From: Solitalea longa
GTDB taxonomy: Bacteria > Bacteroidota > Bacteroidia > Sphingobacteriales > Sphingobacteriaceae
Reading direction: 5' to 3'
DNA: 64,000 bases
Assembly (NCBI RefSeq): GCF_002920915.1
Contig: NZ_PQVF01000007.1
Span: 62,001 to 126,000, forward strand
The notes under the pieces are model-generated. The model had not been told where the DNA came from. It saw only the letters and a list, made by a program, of their open reading frames with translations, and did not search any database. How positions within the stretch are numbered: the stretch's first letter is position 1; every line of letters starts with the position of its first letter. Below, piece after piece: positions 61,743 to 64,000 of this stretch. The position numbers were made by a program, and so were the translations under genes.

Positions 61743-63122
61743 ATGAAAAAATTAGTGATGCTAGCCTTGGCTATGTTGCTGGGCAGCACCTTGTTTGCCC
61801 AAATGAATGAGATCCGGGGGACAGTAGGGTCAGATGCTTATCATGATCAGGACATTACCTTGTTCGCTATTGAGGATGGAGAGCCGGTTGAAGTGGCCAA
61901 AACCAAACTGGCAGCAGATGGTTCATTTGGCTTTTTGTTTACTCCCGCATATGAGGGTTTTTATGTAATTGGATGGCCGGACTTTTCAAGAGGTAAATTT
62001 GCGATCTATTTTAAAAAAGGAGATAAAGCAGAGGTCTCGATTTATAATAAATCCATGAAATTTGTAGGCAAGCAAACTCCAGAAAACACCATTCTGTCAT
62101 CATGGATTCAACAGACGGAAAGCCTGAAGAATAAATCCCTTCACTTTGCCAACAATAGCACTTATCGTGATTTCTTTCCGGAGTTTACTAACGTTGCGGC
62201 CAAAGCCGAAGAGTTCAGAAAAACCATCAATACCAAAAATGCCGGCTTCAATGAGTTAATGAAAAAGGTGACGGGTTATGATCTGGACCTTTACGCATTG
62301 AACTTTATGCGATCACCGCGTTTTGAATATCCTAAGAAAGAAGAGCTTATCCCTTATTACAATACCATTGTTTCTAAGGATAAATTTAACAATGACGAGG
62401 TATTGCGAATGCTTTATGGTAAGCGTTTCATGGACTTGTATGCTGATTATGCGGTGCAAGGCAGGTCAACCTTAGACAATAGATTGACCTTCTTTAATTC
62501 AGACAAGGTAAAAGGTGCATATGTTCTGAGCACTGGCTTAGCGATGAAGCAAGTGAAAAACTATGCTCAGTTTCAAGCGATAGTGGAGACATACGGTAAG
62601 TACTTTCAATCTGAATATCAAAAAAAGGCAGTTGAAAAACTGAATACGAAATACTATACCGCTGAAACCGGAGCCAAGCCGGCGGCCAATTTCACTTATG
62701 CTGATCAGAACGATAAAATGGTTTCATTGAGCGATTTTAAAGGAAAAGTGGTATTAGTAGATGTGTGGGCCACTTGGTGCGGTCCCTGCAAACAGGAGAT
62801 CCCTCCATTAAAAGAGCTGGAAAAAGAATTCCATGGAAAAGATATTGTCTTTATTTCAGTATCGCTTGACGAAGAAAAAGACAAACAGAAATGGAAGAAT
62901 ATGGTGAAGGACATGAACTTGGAAGGCGTTCAACTTTTTGCAAGTGGATGGAGCAAAATCACCCAGGATTATGACATTAAGGCAATTCCAAGATTCATGG
63001 TATTCGACAAAAAAGGAAACGTGGTAACAGTTGATGCTCCTCGTCCTTCGAATCCTAAACTGAAAGAGTTATTGCTTTCTGAATTAAGCAAGAACCCGGA
63101 AGCCGTTTTAGGAACCAAATAG
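61743..63122 (+). CDS. TlpA-like thioredoxin-fold protein 3 (CGPC)
   Basis: A 459-aa exported protein with signal peptide ending 'STLFAQ'. It is a recent paralogue of protein 2. The thioredoxin site is 'VDVWATWCGPCKQEIPPL', the classic CGPC of reductases, with cis-Pro in 'IKAIPRFMVF'. The 134-bp gap from protein 2 is longer than elsewhere in the locus and could hold its own promoter. The role is probably as for protein 2, but its dipeptide predicts a lower redox potential. Confidence 0.92.
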   Translation: MKKLVMLALAMLLGSTLFAQMNEIRGTVGSDAYHDQDITLFAIEDGEPVEVAKTKLAADGSFGFLFTPAYEGFYVIGWPDFSRGKFAIYFKKGDKAEVSIYNKSMKFVGKQTPENTILSSWIQQTESLKNKSLHFANNSTYRDFFPEFTNVAAKAEEFRKTINTKNAGFNELMKKVTGYDLDLYALNFMRSPRFEYPKKEELIPYYNTIVSKDKFNNDEVLRMLYGKRFMDLYADYAVQGRSTLDNRLTFFNSDKVKGAYVLSTGLAMKQVKNYAQFQAIVETYGKYFQSEYQKKAVEKLNTKYYTAETGAKPAANFTYADQNDKMVSLSDFKGKVVLVDVWATWCGPCKQEIPPLKELEKEFHGKDIVFISVSLDEEKDKQKWKNMVKDMNLEGVQLFASGWSKITQDYDIKAIPRFMVFDKKGNVVTVDAPRPSNPKLKELLLSELSKNPEAVLGTK

Positions 63123-63156
63123 ATTTATCAGTAACCTTTTGCAATTGACGAACCAC

Positions 63157-64000
63157 ATGAAAAAGCTATTTGCATTTTTAATTTGCCTGCAAATTTTGAA
63201 GCCAGCATTTGCTCAAAATAACAGTTTGAATGTTGAGCAATTGCAGGCCGAAGTTAAGCAAGGCATTAAACAGGCCTATAATGCATCAGTGCGCATCATC
63301 GCGTATAATTCCGAATTACAAACCGGAGTTGGCGGCAATTTCAGTGGTGTGGTGGTGGATAAAAAGGGACATATTCTTACTGCAGGACATGCTGTAACAC
63401 CAAATGCCATTTACCTGGTAAATTTCCCTGATGGTCGGCAAGTTAAAGCCAAAGGTTTAGGTGTGATCGTTAGTGCTGATGCCGGCATGCTGGTAATTAC
63501 CGATAAAGGCAAATGGCCGACTGCGAAAATGGGCTGGTCTTCACTACTTGAAAACAATGTACCCTGCCTCAGTATAGCTTGTCCCGGTAATTTGGGACTC
63601 AATAATCCTACGGTGCGATTTGGATATATTTCTAACAAGCTGCATGAAAATGGGTATATACAAAACACTTGTTTAATGGAGCCAGGAGATTCCGGCGGGC
63701 CACTTTTTGATCTACAAGGAAGGGTGATTGGCATACATAGCCGCATCAGAGATGGCCAAGAGGAGAATTTCGAAACCCCTATAGATGTTTTCAGAAAATA
63801 CTGGACAGCATTGCAGTCTCCGCAAAATCATACCGCCTTTATTCCTGAAGATAAGTTTTCACCGGATAAGAAAGCGGAGATGCTAAAACCTGTTCCTGAA
63901 ATAGCAGCATTAAGTTCAAGCTTTAAGGCACAGGCTGCAGAATTTCAGCAAACAGTATTTGCGGTAAAAGATTCGGTTCAAAAGGTGTCGATATTGAGTA
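63157..64000 (+). CDS. Trypsin-like (S1/HtrA-type) serine protease, cut by the right edge
   Basis: The ATG at 63157 opens a frame that stays open to the window end (281 codons visible). The signal peptide ends 'LKPAFAQ'. The chymotrypsin fold carries the His of 'GHILTAGHAVTP', a likely Asp in 'IVSADAGMLVI' and the Ser of 'MEPGDSGGPLFD'. The oxyanion 'GDSGGP' is intact. The C-terminal part is missing, so PDZ domains cannot be judged. It follows the three TlpA genes and probably belongs to the same locus, supplying proteolysis in the periplasm or at the surface. Confidence 0.9.
   Translation, partial: MKKLFAFLICLQILKPAFAQNNSLNVEQLQAEVKQGIKQAYNASVRIIAYNSELQTGVGGNFSGVVVDKKGHILTAGHAVTPNAIYLVNFPDGRQVKAKGLGVIVSADAGMLVITDKGKWPTAKMGWSSLLENNVPCLSIACPGNLGLNNPTVRFGYISNKLHENGYIQNTCLMEPGDSGGPLFDLQGRVIGIHSRIRDGQEENFETPIDVFRKYWTALQSPQNHTAFIPEDKFSPDKKAEMLKPVPEIAALSSSFKAQAAEFQQTVFAVKDSVQKVSILS

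Noticed and set aside
1-64000. CRISPR array
   Set aside because: The repeats seen are dispersed and differ in sequence. No set of short identical repeats with regular unique spacers was found, and no cas gene.
1-64000. Insertion sequence or transposon encoding the mobility of families A and B
   Set aside because: No transposase, Y1/RAYT or recombinase is recognisable in any frame, so any mobility would have to be supplied from elsewhere.

Overview
The window looks like a chromosome segment of a Bacteroidota bacterium, most likely a sphingobacterium (Pedobacter/Solitalea-like). The evidence is two SusC/SusD (RagA/RagB) pairs, FecR with an ECF sigma factor, DUF4843 and PKD-like lipoproteins, M13 and S9 exported peptidases, AT-rich DNA, almost no Shine-Dalgarno signals and a few TAnnTTTG promoter boxes. 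I assign this from protein families alone, so the genus is a guess.

0-28.3 kb is ordinary chromosome: a PAS histidine kinase cut by the left edge, queG, a histidine-phosphatase lipoprotein, tRNA-Thr(CGT), an outer-membrane barrel, nuoB and nuoA (with a long repetitive tail), an HI0933-type flavoprotein, a TraB/GumN protein, a TatD nuclease, tcdA, a small cupin, an S9 peptidase, two tandem M13 peptidases, a DUF4399 lipoprotein, an NdpA-like nucleoid protein, DinB, a LamB-like porin, two paralogous lipoproteins, a cystathionine gamma-synthase/lyase, YbaB, a TIGR02757 protein, a second cupin, a YdeI/DUF1905 protein and mnmE. Many transcription units end in clear hairpin-plus-T-run terminators.

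28.3-49.1 kb is accessory. It holds (i) a small HTH-like gene diverging from a three-gene cassette (conserved hypothetical, DUF5675, 56-aa holin-like membrane protein), (ii) several orphan genes and a broken gene set in repeat debris, (iii) an AAA ATPase plus subtilisin-like protease pair resembling the IetAS anti-phage system, with an XRE regulator upstream, (iv) a TlpA-like gene followed by a SusC/SusD pair whose two genes are pushed 700 bp apart by repeats, and (v) a Crp/Fnr regulator above a MauE-like membrane protein, a Cys-rich exported peptide and an anchored extracytoplasmic protein. Two repeat families fill the spacers here: A (about 145 bp, six good and two degenerate copies) and B (about 112 bp, six copies and fragments). 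Copies of both families differ by compensatory base changes that keep their hairpins intact. No transposase, integrase or RAYT gene is present in the window.

49.3-64 kb is one large nutrient-uptake locus on the + strand: ECF sigma factor, FecR anti-sigma, SusC with an N-terminal STN signalling domain, SusD, a DUF4843 lipoprotein, a PKD-like lipoprotein, three consecutive TlpA-like thioredoxin-fold proteins with different CxxC dipeptides, and a trypsin-like protease cut by the right edge. The likely logic is that substrate binding at SusC/D signals through FecR to the sigma factor. The protease and the thiol-redox proteins suggest a proteinaceous or thiol-containing substrate, which is an inference.
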